64,000 bases of DNA from Adenophora triphylla var. japonica (Eukaryota > Streptophyta > Magnoliopsida > Asterales > Campanulaceae). A program made the position numbers and the translations under genes. Shown one piece after another: positions 33,276-45,460 of the stretch. Numbering within the stretch: position 1 is the stretch's first letter; each line of letters begins with the position of its first letter. Location: contig JAFEMH010003618.1 in the NCBI GenBank assembly GCA_022495995.1, positions 62,001 to 126,000 of the forward strand, in the 5' to 3' direction. The notes under the pieces were generated by a model. That model was given only the letters and a program-made list of their open reading frames with translations, was not told where the DNA came from and made no database searches.

Positions 33276-34509
33276 TTTTACATAAAGGTGTGCAATTCAC
33301 AATTAATTTTAGTCAATATTACCAATACCAAATCATTTTGGGTCTAAGGCTTAGTTATTGTTATTATATCATCAATACCAACCTTTTTGAAAATCCTTCC
33401 ATGACAAAAAAAAAGTTTCTTTCATAGCAGGAATGAGTATTAAGAGAGTAGACCAATTGAAGCAAATTATTTAAGCGGGTTTGTGAAGCTGTAAACAAGT
33501 TAAATCATCATGAACATGCTCATTTTATCCCATTAATCCTTAGTTCATAAAATCTTTACAAATAAAGAACCAGAACATCAGATATCCTTATAGTCTCGTA
33601 TGCGAAATCACAAATTAAGTCACAACAATTTCAACAATTCTATTCCAATCTCACAATGCTAACTATTTTAAAACCCCACCCATAAATGTAAAACTATCAT
33701 TACTCGACTCATTTTACAAAGCCAAATTCGTGATTTCGCATAAATTTTAAGCTTCTAACCCTCATTTATCTGTTCAGTTCCCAAAATAAAAAAAAAAAAA
33801 CTCATTTATTTTAACATAAACGACATTGAGGATTAATCTAGATGCTTTTATAAGTCCCCCACCTCCTCCCAAAATGAAGGTCCAAAAACTTAAACAAAAC
33901 TTGATCTTAATCATCGAGAGCAAATTTGAAAAAAAAAAAATTGACATTCTAAGGGTATCCTGGCATTTCATGAATATTCTTCTCACAATTACACCCATTA
34001 ACATCTAAAGCATAAACATTTCATTTATAAACCAAACCCTTTTCCCTTAACTAAAAAAAAAAAAAGAATAAGAACAACACAGAAATGCAACTGTATTACC
34101 CAGGACAACTTGAGGTTTATGCTAGGTTTTCTTGAAACGAATCATTTCAATTGATTAGCACAAACGTTTAATGGATATTGGAAGGGAGGAAATTTACCTG
34201 GGGTGAAGCAAAGATCAAAATTTAAGAGAGATTTTAGAGGCTGGGTTTTTTTGTTCTTTTAAATGGCAGGGGATGCAAAACCCTACATTTGACGGTTCAG
34301 ATTAGGTCCTTGTTTGAAACAGTAGTTCTTTCAAATTTTTGTATTCACCCCTGAGGTTTAGCATTATTGGACATGTCCCCCTTATGTTTGGCCAGTGGTT
34401 TTGGTCTATAGATAAGGGCTTCAAATGTTGGTATTTTGTTGATGGGTCGCATTGGATCTCGTAAAGCTTGGGTTGGGATAGAGTGAATTTTTAGATTTGT
34501 TTTGAATAA
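33276..34509. other. AT-rich region without recognisable gene
   Basis: Several A- or T-tracts and short ORFs only. No domain, LTR end or terminal repeat was recognised. Confidence 0.5.
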
Positions 34510-34830
34510 ACTAGGGGTGTAAACGTTTTGTTTTGGTTCGTCTGGACTAATTTACAGATCAAATTACTAGTTAGTGGTTTGGAAAAATTCTAAATCGAGT
34601 CGAATCATAAAAAAAATCAAATCGAACCAAATCAAACCGCTATGGTCTGATTCAATTTAGTTCAAACCGCGGTTCAGTTATGTGGTTCAAACCACGGTCA
34701 AAACTGTAGTTCAGATCGTAATTCAGGTCGTGGTTAAAACCATGATTTAGACTACAGTTCAAACCATGATACAAATTGTGTTTTAGATCACAACTCATTA
34801 TCAGATTTGTTTAAAATTTTATGTGAGCAC
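34510..34830. repeat. degenerate GGTTCAAACC-type inverted repeat region, possibly hAT-derived
   Basis: TAGGGGTGTAAACG at about 34511 resembles the end of plant hAT-type non-autonomous elements. It is followed by many diverged copies of GGTTCAAACCGCGGTTCAG and AACCATGATTTAGAC-like phrases in both orientations up to about 34800. The opposite terminus was not found. Confidence 0.35.
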
Positions 34831-34954
34831 GGAGGAAGAGCGAGGGGTGCGGGGTTGAAGAGGAAAGTCGAGGGATGCGGGAGTTGAAGATGAAAGTCGG
34901 AGAAGAAAGAGACCAGAAGAAGAAAGAGGTCAAAGGAAGGAAACACACAATACA

Positions 34955-35253
34955 ATGTTGACCGTGTAGAGAACTTGGTTAGTTATATGTCGCAATAAAG
35001 AGAACAAACAATGAAATTAATATTGAATAAAATGTAAAAAGCGTGCTAATTTAGTCCAATGTAATGTAGGTTTCTTCATTTATCTAAAGATTAATATTAC
35101 TCAATATACAAATATATGGTTAATTTAGTCCAATGTAATGTAGGTTCCTTTGTACTATGACTTGGGCCTATTTCTTAGTCCTTGATCCATTTTTACTTGT
35201 TGGGCCTTGTGATAATAGTGCAGGCCCAAACTTATTTTCTTATGATCACATCA
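34955..35253 (-). repeat. candidate 3' LTR of element E
   Basis: The plus-strand junction CACATCA|GTAGCCCCCAAG reads on the minus strand as a polypurine tract CTTGGGGGCTAC followed by an LTR start TGATGTGATC. The far end is guessed at TGTTGACCG (34955) because it gives TG...CA; no second copy exists to confirm it. It holds two copies of TTAGTCCAATGTAATGTAGG (about 35050 and 35126). Confidence 0.35.
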
Positions 35254-35898
35254 GTAGCCCCCAAGTTCGAGATCTGGCTTATTTATGGTCCAGTAGAGAA
35301 ACTTCTTAATTGTCAAATATGATTCCCGTTGCCTTTATCCCGTCATGCGAGATTAGTGTTTTGGTGGTTCACTCATTGCCATGTGTCACTCTTCCATTGG
35401 TTAAGATGGGCAGTTTGTCAGAGTTGACACGCCGTCATCTTGGCAATCACGCCTCAATTATGACTTTCAATAATGGGGGGAAATTCAATTTTTTGGACAT
35501 CATTTAAGGTGTTTTGAAAATTCCCAAAACCCTTTCGTCTCCTTCAAATAAATACGAAATCATTTTTCCCTTTTCACTTTTTACACTCTCAGTTTCCATT
35601 CACGTCATCTGTGCTCCTACTCCGGCGAACTCACAAGTATTCCTCCGGCATTTGCTCTTACCTTTCCACCGCTCCTTGCTTGCTCCGTCCATTCCTGATC
35701 GTCTTTATCTCTCAATCTTTCCTAGTTAGCTGATTTGGGGCATTTTAGTGATCTTTGACAACGGTTTAGTGTGCCCTTCATGTTTTCGGCCAAAGCTTCA
35801 AGTTCTCAACTTCTTCTTTCATTTCCTGCAAATCTCCAGGTAAATCCCCTTCGAACCTTCATTTTTTCCAAGTCTTGGTTCAATTTTGTGCATTTTTC

Positions 35899-38841
35899 AT
35901 GGCTAGAACTAAATCTTGTGCTAGGGTGGTTAGGTTTGCTCAAAATAGGAAAAGTGGTGGGTTTTATAGGATTGACAAAGGGGTATGGGCTAGGATTTCT
36001 CGTGAGGATCTCAATACTATGCTTATTAGGCATGACGCAAATGTCGCCATTTTAGATGCCTTAGAAATTTGTGGTCCTCCTTTTCTATACAAGTCTGTTC
36101 CTATGAAAACCTTCTTTACCACTTGTGAACTTTGTTCACACATTTGCGAGTTCTATCGTCCTATTTTGTATTCTGACTTTTCAGATACTGACTTCCCTGC
36201 TGCACATAATTTACGTAGTCATCGTTTCTATAAACAGGTTCTCTCTTCTTCCAGTGACCTGAACGACGTGTTTTCCTCCAATTCTTCATCAAGCCATGAT
36301 GTTTCTGATACGTTAGCAGCTTCCTTGGCTGCAGAAAATTCTTTAAGGCATCAAGCCTCCAACGACGTCCATATGAATGATGTCGCTGAAGCGAGTACTT
36401 CCTCCTCTTTGGATTTCCAAACTCTCATACATGTCAAGTATGGAATTAACCACAACATTTGCCATATTGAACTGTATATGGGCGACATGTCTCTTGTCAC
36501 CATGCGAAAATGTATGGATGGGGTTGTCGCCTATACCTCCCAACTAGATGCTGGACTTAGGTTCCCCATTGATCCGTTTATTTGTGTTGTTATACATAAG
36601 GCCCAAGCTGCAGTTGATAACCTCCATCCAAACGCCATTCGTATCTTAACCAACTTTATGTCATCTGTAGATCCATTAGACAAGACCCTACCATCCCTTT
36701 GTTGGTTCATTTATTTGAAGGATGCAATTCTGTTACTAAGCAAGATGTGGTTGTTGAGAATCGTTTGTCCATTAAATATAGAAAACCAAAAATTCTAACT
36801 CCTCTTCCTAGGAAAGTCCACAGCTGGCAGTCCAAACCTATATTTATAACTTCTTCCGTAGGTTGGAACCATACCTTAGAGAGATAATTCCCAAGATTGA
36901 GACTAGGAAAGCCCTAGTATTTGGCGACAGTCATCTTAAGGATAAGATCTTGAAACTTCTCGCTAGGGCCAATGACAAAGGCCTAGCCTTATTCTCATGG
37001 AGGAAGATCATAGATAGCCCCAGTTTGCTAAGGAAAGTTGGCCTTCCTAATTTCACCTTTCCCACAAACCAATTATGCATTCCCATTGTCCATACAACCC
37101 CTTATCCAGGATGGGACATTCATTCGGGCAACTGCTTTGGCCCTGACTGCGGTCCTTGTAATCTTGAAGGTCGCTGTTACAATGCTATTTTTGACGTTTA
37201 TAGTATGTTTCTATCCTTTTATCTCTCTTTCATGTATATTTTACCTTATTTATTTTTCTAACTGTTTATCTCCTTTGTTTACAAAATTCAGGAGCATGGA
37301 CCTTTTCGATAGGCGAGAAGCTTTCTCAGGCACTGATGGCCGTAGAAAGTGGCTTGCTGAGGCTAGACAGCCAGTCTACTCCAACTCCCTGCCAATTTGG
37401 AAGTGCCTATTTCCCGCCACGAGGTTGACTCAGAGTCCATAGACTTGGAAAAAGCCAACGATGCTATTGATAGGGCTGCAGACCCAACTCGTAGGAAGAA
37501 GAAAAAATCAAAAATTCATGTGCGAGCTTCTCCCCTTAGGTTGAGGGATGAGGATGAAGATGAAACCAATGAAGAAGAAGAGACTCATGAGGTAGCTCAA
37601 AATGAAGCCCATGTTGACAAGGCCGATGAGCCTGTAGATCCAATGACAAATGATGAGGGTGGTTCTCGCCCATCCAAGAGAGCTCGCCTCTATGAAGCAG
37701 AAGAAGTTCAACACCTAACTGTAGAGGAAGAAACTTCCACGGAAGTGAGGGTGGCAGGAAGCTCCAAGAGTGTTAGCTGGCTTTAGGATTCAAATGCCCA
37801 CTAGTGAAGATGGAATTTTTGAGCTTAGCAAGGAGATTGCAAGCGTACCTGCTTTATCAGCTTTTGACCTTCATTCTCGTGATCCTACATACAACATGAT
37901 TGGTGGCGGCATTGTCCAAAGGGCTAGCGACAAGTAACAAGTCATCGAAGTTAAAAAGCAAGATGCTGATCTTTCTCTCAACTACGCCTTCAAATTTGTG
38001 GAGTAAGTTTAAATTTTCCCGTTTTCTCTTTCACTTTGATTTTTGCAGTTTTACATGTCTTCTAACTTTACTTTGTTTTTCTTTAATAGATTACCAGTAT
38101 CCTTTATGGGTTAAGAAACAAGTGCAACTAGCTCACTGCCGACTTGGAATCTCGCGACATAGCTCGCAAAAGAGCTTTTTATGAGAAGGAGAAGTATAAG
38201 AAAAGTGTGTTTAGAGAGAAGAAGTTTTGGCTGCTCTTCAGGCCGAGAAAGAAAAGGTTAATGAGGCTGTTAAGTCTTTCGAGCAGACTGAGAAAGAACT
38301 CCATGATGAGATGAAGGCTCTGAAAAAAGGTTTGGAAGAGAAGAATAAGCGCTTGGAGGCTGAAAATGCAAGGTTGAAAGATAAGGCCTCCCAAAATTCT
38401 AATATGATAACGCAATTGAAGGATGATGTTGCCGCTACTCAAGCTAAAGTTGATCAAGAGTCTATGGAACTTTACGATAAGGCGCTCATTCACGCAATGC
38501 GAGCTGCTGCGGCAAGCACAAGCGAGATCCCTTCTATTACTACAGAGTTTATTGCTAAGTGGGGTTCAAAGTCAATTTACAGCGACTTCTGTCGCTTGGG
38601 CCACAGCTTGGTCCCATATGATGGAGATGAGCTCAAAGCTCTGGCTGCTGAAGATAGACTCCTTGGGAAACCATTTTGGGAGGCTCCTATTGCCGAGAAT
38701 GATGCCTTGACCTTGTAGGCATATTTACTTGAAGAGAAGAATAAAGCACTTACAACTGCCAAGAAGGCTGGAAGAGCTGCCCTTGCTACACTACGCGAGA
38801 ATTGGACCAAGGACTTAAATGATCAGAATCCTAAAAGTTGA
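35899..38841 (+). pseudogene. antisense ORF of element E, 'putative gypsy type transposon' (Transposase_28-like) plus coiled coil
   Basis: It starts at ATG 35899 (MARTKSCARVVRF). The first part includes MRKCMDGVVAYTSQLDAGL and FPIDPF...LHPNAIRILTNF, resembling the plant family annotated 'putative gypsy type transposon' (PF04195, from memory). A frameshift near 36690-36720 leads to the frame with LPRKVHSWQSKPI and the next with LEPYLREIIPKIETRKA. An intron is read at 37203-37291 (GTATGTTT...TTCAG). Then come a basic KKKKSK stretch, an acidic DEDEDETNEEEE tract, a probable second intron near 38006-38050 (GTAAGTTT...TTTGCAG), and a long Lys/Glu-rich coiled coil (38227-38470) to a stop near 38841. 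It is antisense to pol E. Function is unknown; frameshifts make it inactive. Confidence 0.72.
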
Positions 38842-39738
38842 TTTTTTCGAACATTGTGGACTTGTATTAAAACAATTATCCTTTTGCCTTTAAACATGTC
38901 TCTTTATTTGGGTTGTCGTGGTTTGCGACCTATCTTGTGCCTGTAAAACTTTAACTATTTCTTCCTTACAAGTGGTAATTTCCTGCCTTCTTTAATGTGC
39001 TTTGAATGCTTTCTTATCATGCCACTTCTTCTTTCTTGGTTATATTTGTTTTGATAACTCATCAAAAACCTTTTGCGACTTGTATGACCATATACCCATT
39101 ACTCCCTCCAAAAGAGTAAGGTTTGCAGCCTTATTCCTTAGTGTTGTTTCCTGCATGCATCCTTTTTCAATTGTAATGGATCTGCTAGGGCCACAACTTT
39201 TCCTTAAACCTTTTAATGTTTTGGGGTGCCTACTGGGGCGGCAAACTCCCTTAGTCGTTTTTCAAGTTTGGGGGTGCCTACTAGGGCGGCAACCTCCCTT
39301 GGCAATTTTTTAAGTTTGGGGGTGCCTACTAGGACGGCAACCTCTCTTGGCCATTTTTTAAGTTTGGGATGCCTACTAAGATGACCACGTACCTTTTATT
39401 TTCTCGCACACATGCAATATTTCGACATCTCGTTCGTGCTATTTGTACACTCATGCAAGCAAAATTTACACAAGATTAAAATTAACAAGCCTTGTAATGA
39501 TAGAAACATAACTTCCACAAAATTTTATAATACTTGTTTCTTGTTGCATACAAACTAAATACCATAGCAAACTTCTTCATTCTACTTCAAATTTTAACAT
39601 TCTAGAACAGGAAACATGAAGTACCTCCAAACAAGATATTAAATCAACGACATTTTATTGATAATGCCGCTTTAAGTGATCCACGCTCCAAACATTTTTC
39701 AGCTCTTCCCTATCTTTCTTCCTCGACTGATACGTTTC
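38842..39738. other. stretch between antisense ORF and pol of element E
   Basis: No gene. It contains a 48-bp tandem repeat (39223-39370) and AT-rich sequence. It is the zone where sense pol and the antisense ORF would converge. Confidence 0.5.
39223..39370 (+). repeat. 48-bp tandem repeat (3 copies)
   Basis: GGGGTGCCTACTRGGRCGGC units start at 39223, 39271 and 39319, each ending in a T-rich CAAGTTTG or TAAGTTTG phrase. Confidence 0.9.
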
Positions 39739-42452
39739 TTATCTAATAATCTTTTTCACTTGGAAAGGACCCTCCAATTTCTCATCAAGCTTGGAGAATC
39801 CCGCTTTCGGCCCAGTTGCTTCCATGCTTCTTAGAACCCAAACTCCTACGCTGAATGACCTCTTGTTGACCCTCTTATCATGTTGGCCTTTCATCTTCTG
39901 TTTGTAATTTATCATCCTCATTCTCGCATTCATTCTCTTCTCGTCACATAAGTCAATATCATTACAACACCTTTGCTCATTTCTAACCACATCATAATAA
40001 GTGACTATGTATGTGGGTAGAGCCATTTTAGTAGGTGCCATTGCTTATGATCCATAAGTGAGCGCGAAAACTGTTTCTCCCGTTGAGCCCTTCACCATAT
40101 TCCTAAAATACCACAAGGCAGTTGACAGTTCGTCTAACCAAGCTCCACCTCTTTCATCCAAGTTCTTGCTTAGTGTGTCAATTATCTATTTGTTTGACGC
40201 CTCTACCTGCCCATTGCATTGTGGCCAAGAAACTGCTGACTTCTAATGCTTGATGTTCAATCTCGCATATTCAGCTGAAAACTTCTTTCCAAACCGTGTT
40301 CCATGATTAGAGATGATTGCCCTTGGTAGCCCATATCTGCACCATATATTTTCTTGGACAAACTTTATGACATTATCTTCCGTGATTGTCGCCAATGCTT
40401 TTGCCTCCGTCCACATAGTGAAATAATCAACTGCTACAACCACGTATTGACATCCACCTCTAGCTTTAAGAAATGGCCCAATCAAGTCAATCCCTCACAT
40501 GTCGAATGGCCATGTCGCCACTATTGGGGTTTGGTCTGTAGCCGGCTGTCTTGGGATATTGGCATGCCTTTGACACTTGTCGCATTTTCTAACATAATCC
40601 TCTGCATCTCGCCTTAGCATCGGCCAATAATCCCCATGAAACAAAATTTTTTTGGCTAAGGTTCTCGCTCCTAGGTGCCATCCACAAATTCCTTCATGAA
40701 TCTCAAACAAAACCTTTTATGTCTTGCTTGGCTTAATGCATCTCATCAACGGTTTCGAGAATGATCTTCTGTAAAGAATTCCATCCTGAATGGTGAACCT
40801 TGGTGAAGTCTTTTTGATAAATTTAGCTTTATCTTCATTTTGCGGCAAGGTGAAGTCTTTTTGATAAATTTAGCTTTATCTTCATTTTGCGGCAATTCTC
40901 ATGTTTCCAGAAATCCCTTCATCTCGCTCACCCAGCTCTTTTCTTGCTCCTCGATCTCCATTATCATAGGTCTATTGATTGCCGACATCTTGAGAAACTC
41001 TACCGCCACTTCCTTAGAAAAATTTTGAATGTCATTTCCCGAATCCTTACTTAGAGTGTCGGCCCTTGCATTTTCTGATCTATCGATCTGAACTAACTCC
41101 CAAAATTCAAAGCTCTTTAGGATACCCCTGGCCATGTCGCAATATTTAACCAACGCCGGATGAAGCACTCCATATTCTCCATTTACTTGATTCACTATTA
41201 ACTGGGAGTCTGAATGAATGACTATTTGGGTGAGACCTATGTCTCGAGCCAACTCAATTCCCACTATTAAAGCCTCATATTTTGCCTGATTGTTGGAAAT
41301 TGTGAATTTAAACCTCAAAGTTGTTTCATACTTAAAATCTTCTTCTAGCGAAACTAACATGATTCCCGCATCTCCCTTGTGCTTAGGTGAAGATCCATCA
41401 ATATGAAGGCTCCAAAAATTTGGTGTTCTTTGCTTCAATCAAACATAGCACAATTTTCTTGGAACCTCTAGCCTTGGTTGTCGCCTCTGCCAACTCCGCC
41501 TGCGATTTAGTAAATGAAGTCTCCATAATGAAATATGCTAGGGCCTGCGCCTTGATAGCCTTGCGAGATTCATACTTGATGTCAAATTTTGTCAGCTCAA
41601 TAGAACATTTCAGCAATTTTCCCGCCGTATCCGGTTGTTGGAGAATTTTTCTAAGTGGAACATCAGTTAAGACTGTGATGGTATGAGCCGAGAAGTAAGC
41701 TCTCAACTTTCGAGCGGCAATCACCGAAGCATACGCCAATTTTTCTGCATTGAAGTATCTCCCCTCTACCTCACTAAGAGCTTTCGAGACATAGTATACT
41801 GGCTTCTGATTACTGCCAACTTCCTTAACCAAAACAGCCGCAACCCCAAAATTTGATGCAACGAGATACACAAACAACTTATCTCCTTCTTCTGAACTAC
41901 ACAAAAGAGGTGGCTTTCACAAATAGATTTTCATCTGTTCAAACCTTTCCTCACACTCCTTGCTCCATGAGAATTTTTGGCCCCCCTTTAGGACATTGAA
42001 AAAAGGTAAACATCTCTCACCTGACCGTGAGATAAAGCAGCCCAATGCAATGATCCTTCCACGCAGACGTTGAATCTCGCGTACTGTATTTGGTGGCGAC
42101 ATATCAAGCAAGGCCTGTATTTTCTATGGATTGGCCTCTATCCCCCTTTAATTCACAAGAAATCCCAAGAACTTTCGCGCTGTGACTCCAAAAGTACACT
42201 TAATGGGCTTTAACTTCATTGAATTTTTCCTTAAGTTGTTGAATGTTTCTGGGAGATCATCCAGGTGGTCGCCATCCTTTGTCTTGATCACCATGTCATC
42301 TATATACGCTTCAACATTCCTCCCAATCTACGACTTGAATACTTCATTGACCATACGCTGGTATGTTGTTTCAGCATTTTTCAACCCAAACGGCATCATC
42401 TTATAGCAAAATTTTCCTTTTAGCATTCTGAATGCGGTTTTTGTTATCCTCC
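39739..42452 (-). pseudogene. pol: pol of element E (RT part, two RNase H domains, integrase)
   Basis: From 42452 down: RT with FCYKMMPFGLKNAETTYQRM and the catalytic YIDD at 42306-42295, an in-frame stop after NEVFKS, then RT connection (about 42111-41917). RNase H follows at 41904-41398 (LFVYLVASNFGVAAVLV, YYVSKALSEVEGRY). A second, archaeal-type RNase H is at 41438-40899 (WSLHIDGSSP, NQAKYEALIVGIELA, IHSDSQLIVNQV). Integrase has its zinc-binding region (40710-40495, CDKCQRHAN), core (40485-40243, VVAVDYFTMWTEAKA, YGLPRAIISNHGTRF) and C-terminal part (40041-39739, KLDEKLEGPFQVKKII). Stops and a 47-bp duplication break the frame. The 5' half of RT is lost to insertion F. Confidence 0.88.
40802..40895 (-). 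repeat. perfect 47-bp tandem duplication inside pol E
   Basis: GGTGAAGTCTTTTTGATAAA through TTTTGCGGCAA is repeated exactly at 40802-40848 and 40849-40895. Because 47 is not divisible by three it shifts the frame. Perfect identity suggests it arose long after pol E decayed, or an assembly artefact. Confidence 0.93.
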
Positions 42453-43370
42453 TGTTGGTCCCAAAGGTGGCAACAAGGTTGAAAAACAGCTAGAGGGGGG
42501 GTGAATAGATGTTACAAATTTTTCGCCCTCTTTTTAAAACTAAACCTCTAATCTTACAAAACCGCTTGCAGTTGATAATATACTGAAAGTAGAGATGTAA
42601 AATGCACAGCGGAATATTTGAAGATACAAAGCGGTTTTGAGGTGCGGTTTGTAAAGCGGTTTTGATAGTGCGGTTTTGGTGAGTGCAGTTTACAAACAAG
42701 TGAGGTTTTGACAATGTCAACTCCAAACACAATTTCACAATAATGGATAACTACAATAAAGATCAAACAGAGAAAAAGATAGATAACTAATAAGCACAAG
42801 AAATAATAAATGCAGTAAAGTAAGAACACAATATTTGGAGTGGTTCAATCGATAAATGATCTACGTCCACTGCCAATATGGTTAGTCTTGGATTTTCTAA
42901 GAGTTAGATTTTATATTGAGTATGAGAGAGATTACAAGTTACAATGTATTCAAACTCAGATCTAAAATCTATTCTATGAAGATCGAATCCTAGACTATAA
43001 CCAGTGTATCTCAAATGAATAATCTATGTGATTAAACAAGTGAGGTGTGCGTGTGAATGGAAGATCAAGGCTCTTTAAATTTTTTAGATGGAGAGCATAA
43101 TGATTCTTGATGGTGTTAAGGCTTGATTTCTGGGCTGGAATATATTTCTTGAAGTAGAAGATGAAGATTCAAAGGACTTAGAATTTCTAGGCAGAGCTTC
43201 AGCTTCTATGAACACAGCACTTTCAATTTTCTCAAGCAATCTTCAAATGGTGAAGATTAGGGGTATTTATACCCAAGCATCCAAGTTATAGCCATTGGAC
43301 ACAGCTGTTGCAAGGACAGTACTGGTGCTTTCCCATTGGTCCACAATATCTACTTTTGTCCTTCGGTACA
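42453..43370. mobile_element. Element F: copia-type LTR fragment inserted in RT of E
   Basis: TGTTGGTCCC at 42453 interrupts the RT frame of E. It is followed by GGTGGCAACAAGGTTGAAAA and CTAGAGGGGGGGTGAATAG, phrases I associate with SIRE/Maximus-type copia LTRs in plants. A TATA-like GGGTATAAATACC on the minus strand lies near 43262-43275. No gag or pol is present. The fragment ends where LTR G begins. Orientation is unresolved, and family assignment is from memory of typical sequences. Confidence 0.5.
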
Positions 43371-44969
43371 TGAATGTGCGCTCGCCCGAAAAATTCGGTT
43401 TTCAATGGAAAAAAGTTAGGAGTCGCCACGCCATGTTTAAAGGTACACTTTGAAAAACCTTTTGAAAGAGAAATGGGTCTGGGGGTCAGGTTACGTGTTG
43501 GGAAGAACCGAAAGTTCACCCAACATGCCTCGTCCGTAGACGAGTCTTTCTAATTAGACATCCAAATAAGTCAAAATATGTGCAAACAATGATAATAGAC
43601 AAGTGCGATAAAACATGAATTTTATTATACGAATGAGATTATTACAACTTGTAGACCAATTGATCAGGGAAGCCACATCCCATTACAGCAAGGAGAACAT
43701 ATTACAATTGAAAACAAACTTTCTGTGAAGTTGTCGCGTGACACAGGACCTAGGAGGTAGGTTGTGACGCGTGACACCAATGATCACCTTGCAGGGACTT
43801 TACACTACCCAGATTACAGCAATCTCATGAACACAAAGCATGACTACAGAATAGATATGAACATTAAAAGCAGCACAGTCACCTCAACTTGGTGACAAAC
43901 AAACTAGATAACAAAACTTTCAACTGAAGGATGATCTCTGCATATGGACATAATGTGTCGCGTGACACAGGACACACTTAGCCCGATGTGTCACGTGACA
44001 CAAGTTGTCTATATGCTGAGATCTTACATATTGCAACCAGAATCAACAGAGGCCAAATTAAATCAAGCCAAACCATCTAAACAACTCAGAAACCAACTGA
44101 TTCATAATGAATTGACCAAGGGGATGTGGATATGGGGAGATCCACACTCCCTTGGTCAATAAACAACCAATTCAATGAAATCACATTATGAACAACCAAT
44201 TAATTCAAGCAAAACAACTTTAAACAGAGAGATGGCGATTGCTACTTGATAATCAGTGCAGATGGAGATTAATTATCAAATGGAAGAGTAGGAATTATAG
44301 GAATTGACAAATTATGATTGAGACAGAGGGAAGGAGGTATTACCCTTGTAGATCCACCACCACTACACCAAATCAGGTGCAATGGCCTTCAATTCAGCTA
44401 CAGTATGTGAATTGGTATGTAGGAGGAACCTCTGAACTTAGATCTTCAGTTGGTATGTGGGTTTATGTGAGGGAGAAGAGTGAATTGGGTGAGAAGGGTT
44501 GAATTAGAAGGGAATTAGTGTATGTTTTGGGTGGAAGGAGGAGAGAGATACATTTCTGAATGAATTTTGGCAGAGTGACTTTGGGAGGTTGAAAAGGGAT
44601 CCATTTCTGAGAGGGGGAGGGTCTTATTTATAGCTGCTGATCATGGTCACATTGTTTCGCACGGCATTTTGTAACCACTTTCCAAGGCCTCGAGTTGTCG
44701 CGTGACACAAAGTGTCACCAACCATTTTTGGCGCCAAATCTGGTTCTGGAACATTCTGGGATAATACCCAAAAGGTCCAAAACAGATGTATTCCCTTTAG
44801 GTCCTTTGGCATGAGCAAAGTACTAAAAAGTACTTCCTTCGCGAGAAACTTATGAAATATTTCCGGAAGTCTCGGAATAGACCGGTAATTTACCAAAATG
44901 CCCCTTAATGCAATTTTATCGCATTAAAATGCATCTAGAATGATTGCGAATTGGATTGGTGTACTTATA
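43371..44969 (-). repeat. 3' LTR of element G
   Basis: It has the same skeleton as LTRs A, C and H: U5 PBS-like AGGAGTCGCCA at 43418-43428, the U5 island at 43478-43556, TATA at 44625-44632, and an end GTGTACTTATA next to AGCCCCTCGG. Palindromes of the type TGTGTCGCGTGACACA lie at 43732-43743, 43954-43969 and 43987-44002 (the last a perfect 16-bp palindrome, TGTGTCACGTGACACA) and 44696-44707. Confidence 0.75.
44625..44707 (-). promoter_or_regulatory. LTR promoter of element G
   Basis: TATAAATA on the minus strand at 44632-44625 with TGTCGCGTGACA about 65 bp upstream at 44696-44707, followed by AAGTGTCACC. Placement matches the palindromes of the other LTRs. Confidence 0.65.
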
Positions 44970-45104
44970 GAGCCCCTCGGCAATGTCACTTATGGAAGAA
45001 GTGAGGTTGTCGATAAAATATGACCCAATCCCAATGAGCGACTGGAGGATAAGGCGGAGGGCTGGACAAATGATCTGGGAGATCGGATGGCTGGAGCTTT
45101 AGAG

Positions 45105-45460
45105 AAAGGATTCCTACGTATCCCTGGGAGGGAATCAAGCCGGTCGTAGTTCAGACTATTCGGAGGTGTCTGACCCAAGGAGACTATTAGGAGGTGCCTG
45201 ACCCAAAGAGACTATTAGGAGGTGCCTGAATCCGATGGAAGACTGTTAGGAGGTGTCTGAACCCGGTGGAAGACTGTTAGGAGGCGTCTGAACCCGATAA
45301 AAGACTATTGGGAGGCGTCTGAACCCGATGGAAGACTGTTAGGAGGCGTCTGAACCCGATGGAAGACTGTTAGGAGGCATCTGAACCCGATGGAAGACTG
45401 TTAGGAGGCGTCTGAACCCGTTGGAAGACTGTTAGGAGGCGTCTGAACCCGTTTGTGTGA
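45105..45460 (-). repeat. ACGTAGG block and 31-bp tandem array of element G
   Basis: GGATTCCTACGTATCCCTGG then GAATCAAGCCGGTCGTAGTT (about 45110-45150) is the conserved block in reverse orientation. It is followed by about ten units of GAAGACTGTTAGGAGGCGTC plus TGAACCCGATG, 31 bp apart (for example 45301, 45332, 45363, 45394). The unit is unrelated to the arrays of C and H, though it occupies the same place. Confidence 0.88.

Larger units (their letters stand above)
34955..42452 (-). mobile_element. Element E: Tat-type gypsy element with antisense ORF, partial
   Basis: Minus-strand pol (42452-39739) is followed downstream by an antisense spliced ORF (plus strand 35899-38841) and a polypurine tract with 3' LTR near 35253. 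RT is cut at 42452 by element F; the gag half is not in the window. Two RNase H domains in succession are characteristic of the Tat lineage. Pol is heavily mutated, so this is one of the older layers of the nest. Confidence 0.8.

Noticed and set aside
35899..38841. A host cellular gene with introns
   Set aside because: It lies antisense and downstream of Tat pol E, resembles a known transposon-associated family and is frameshifted.
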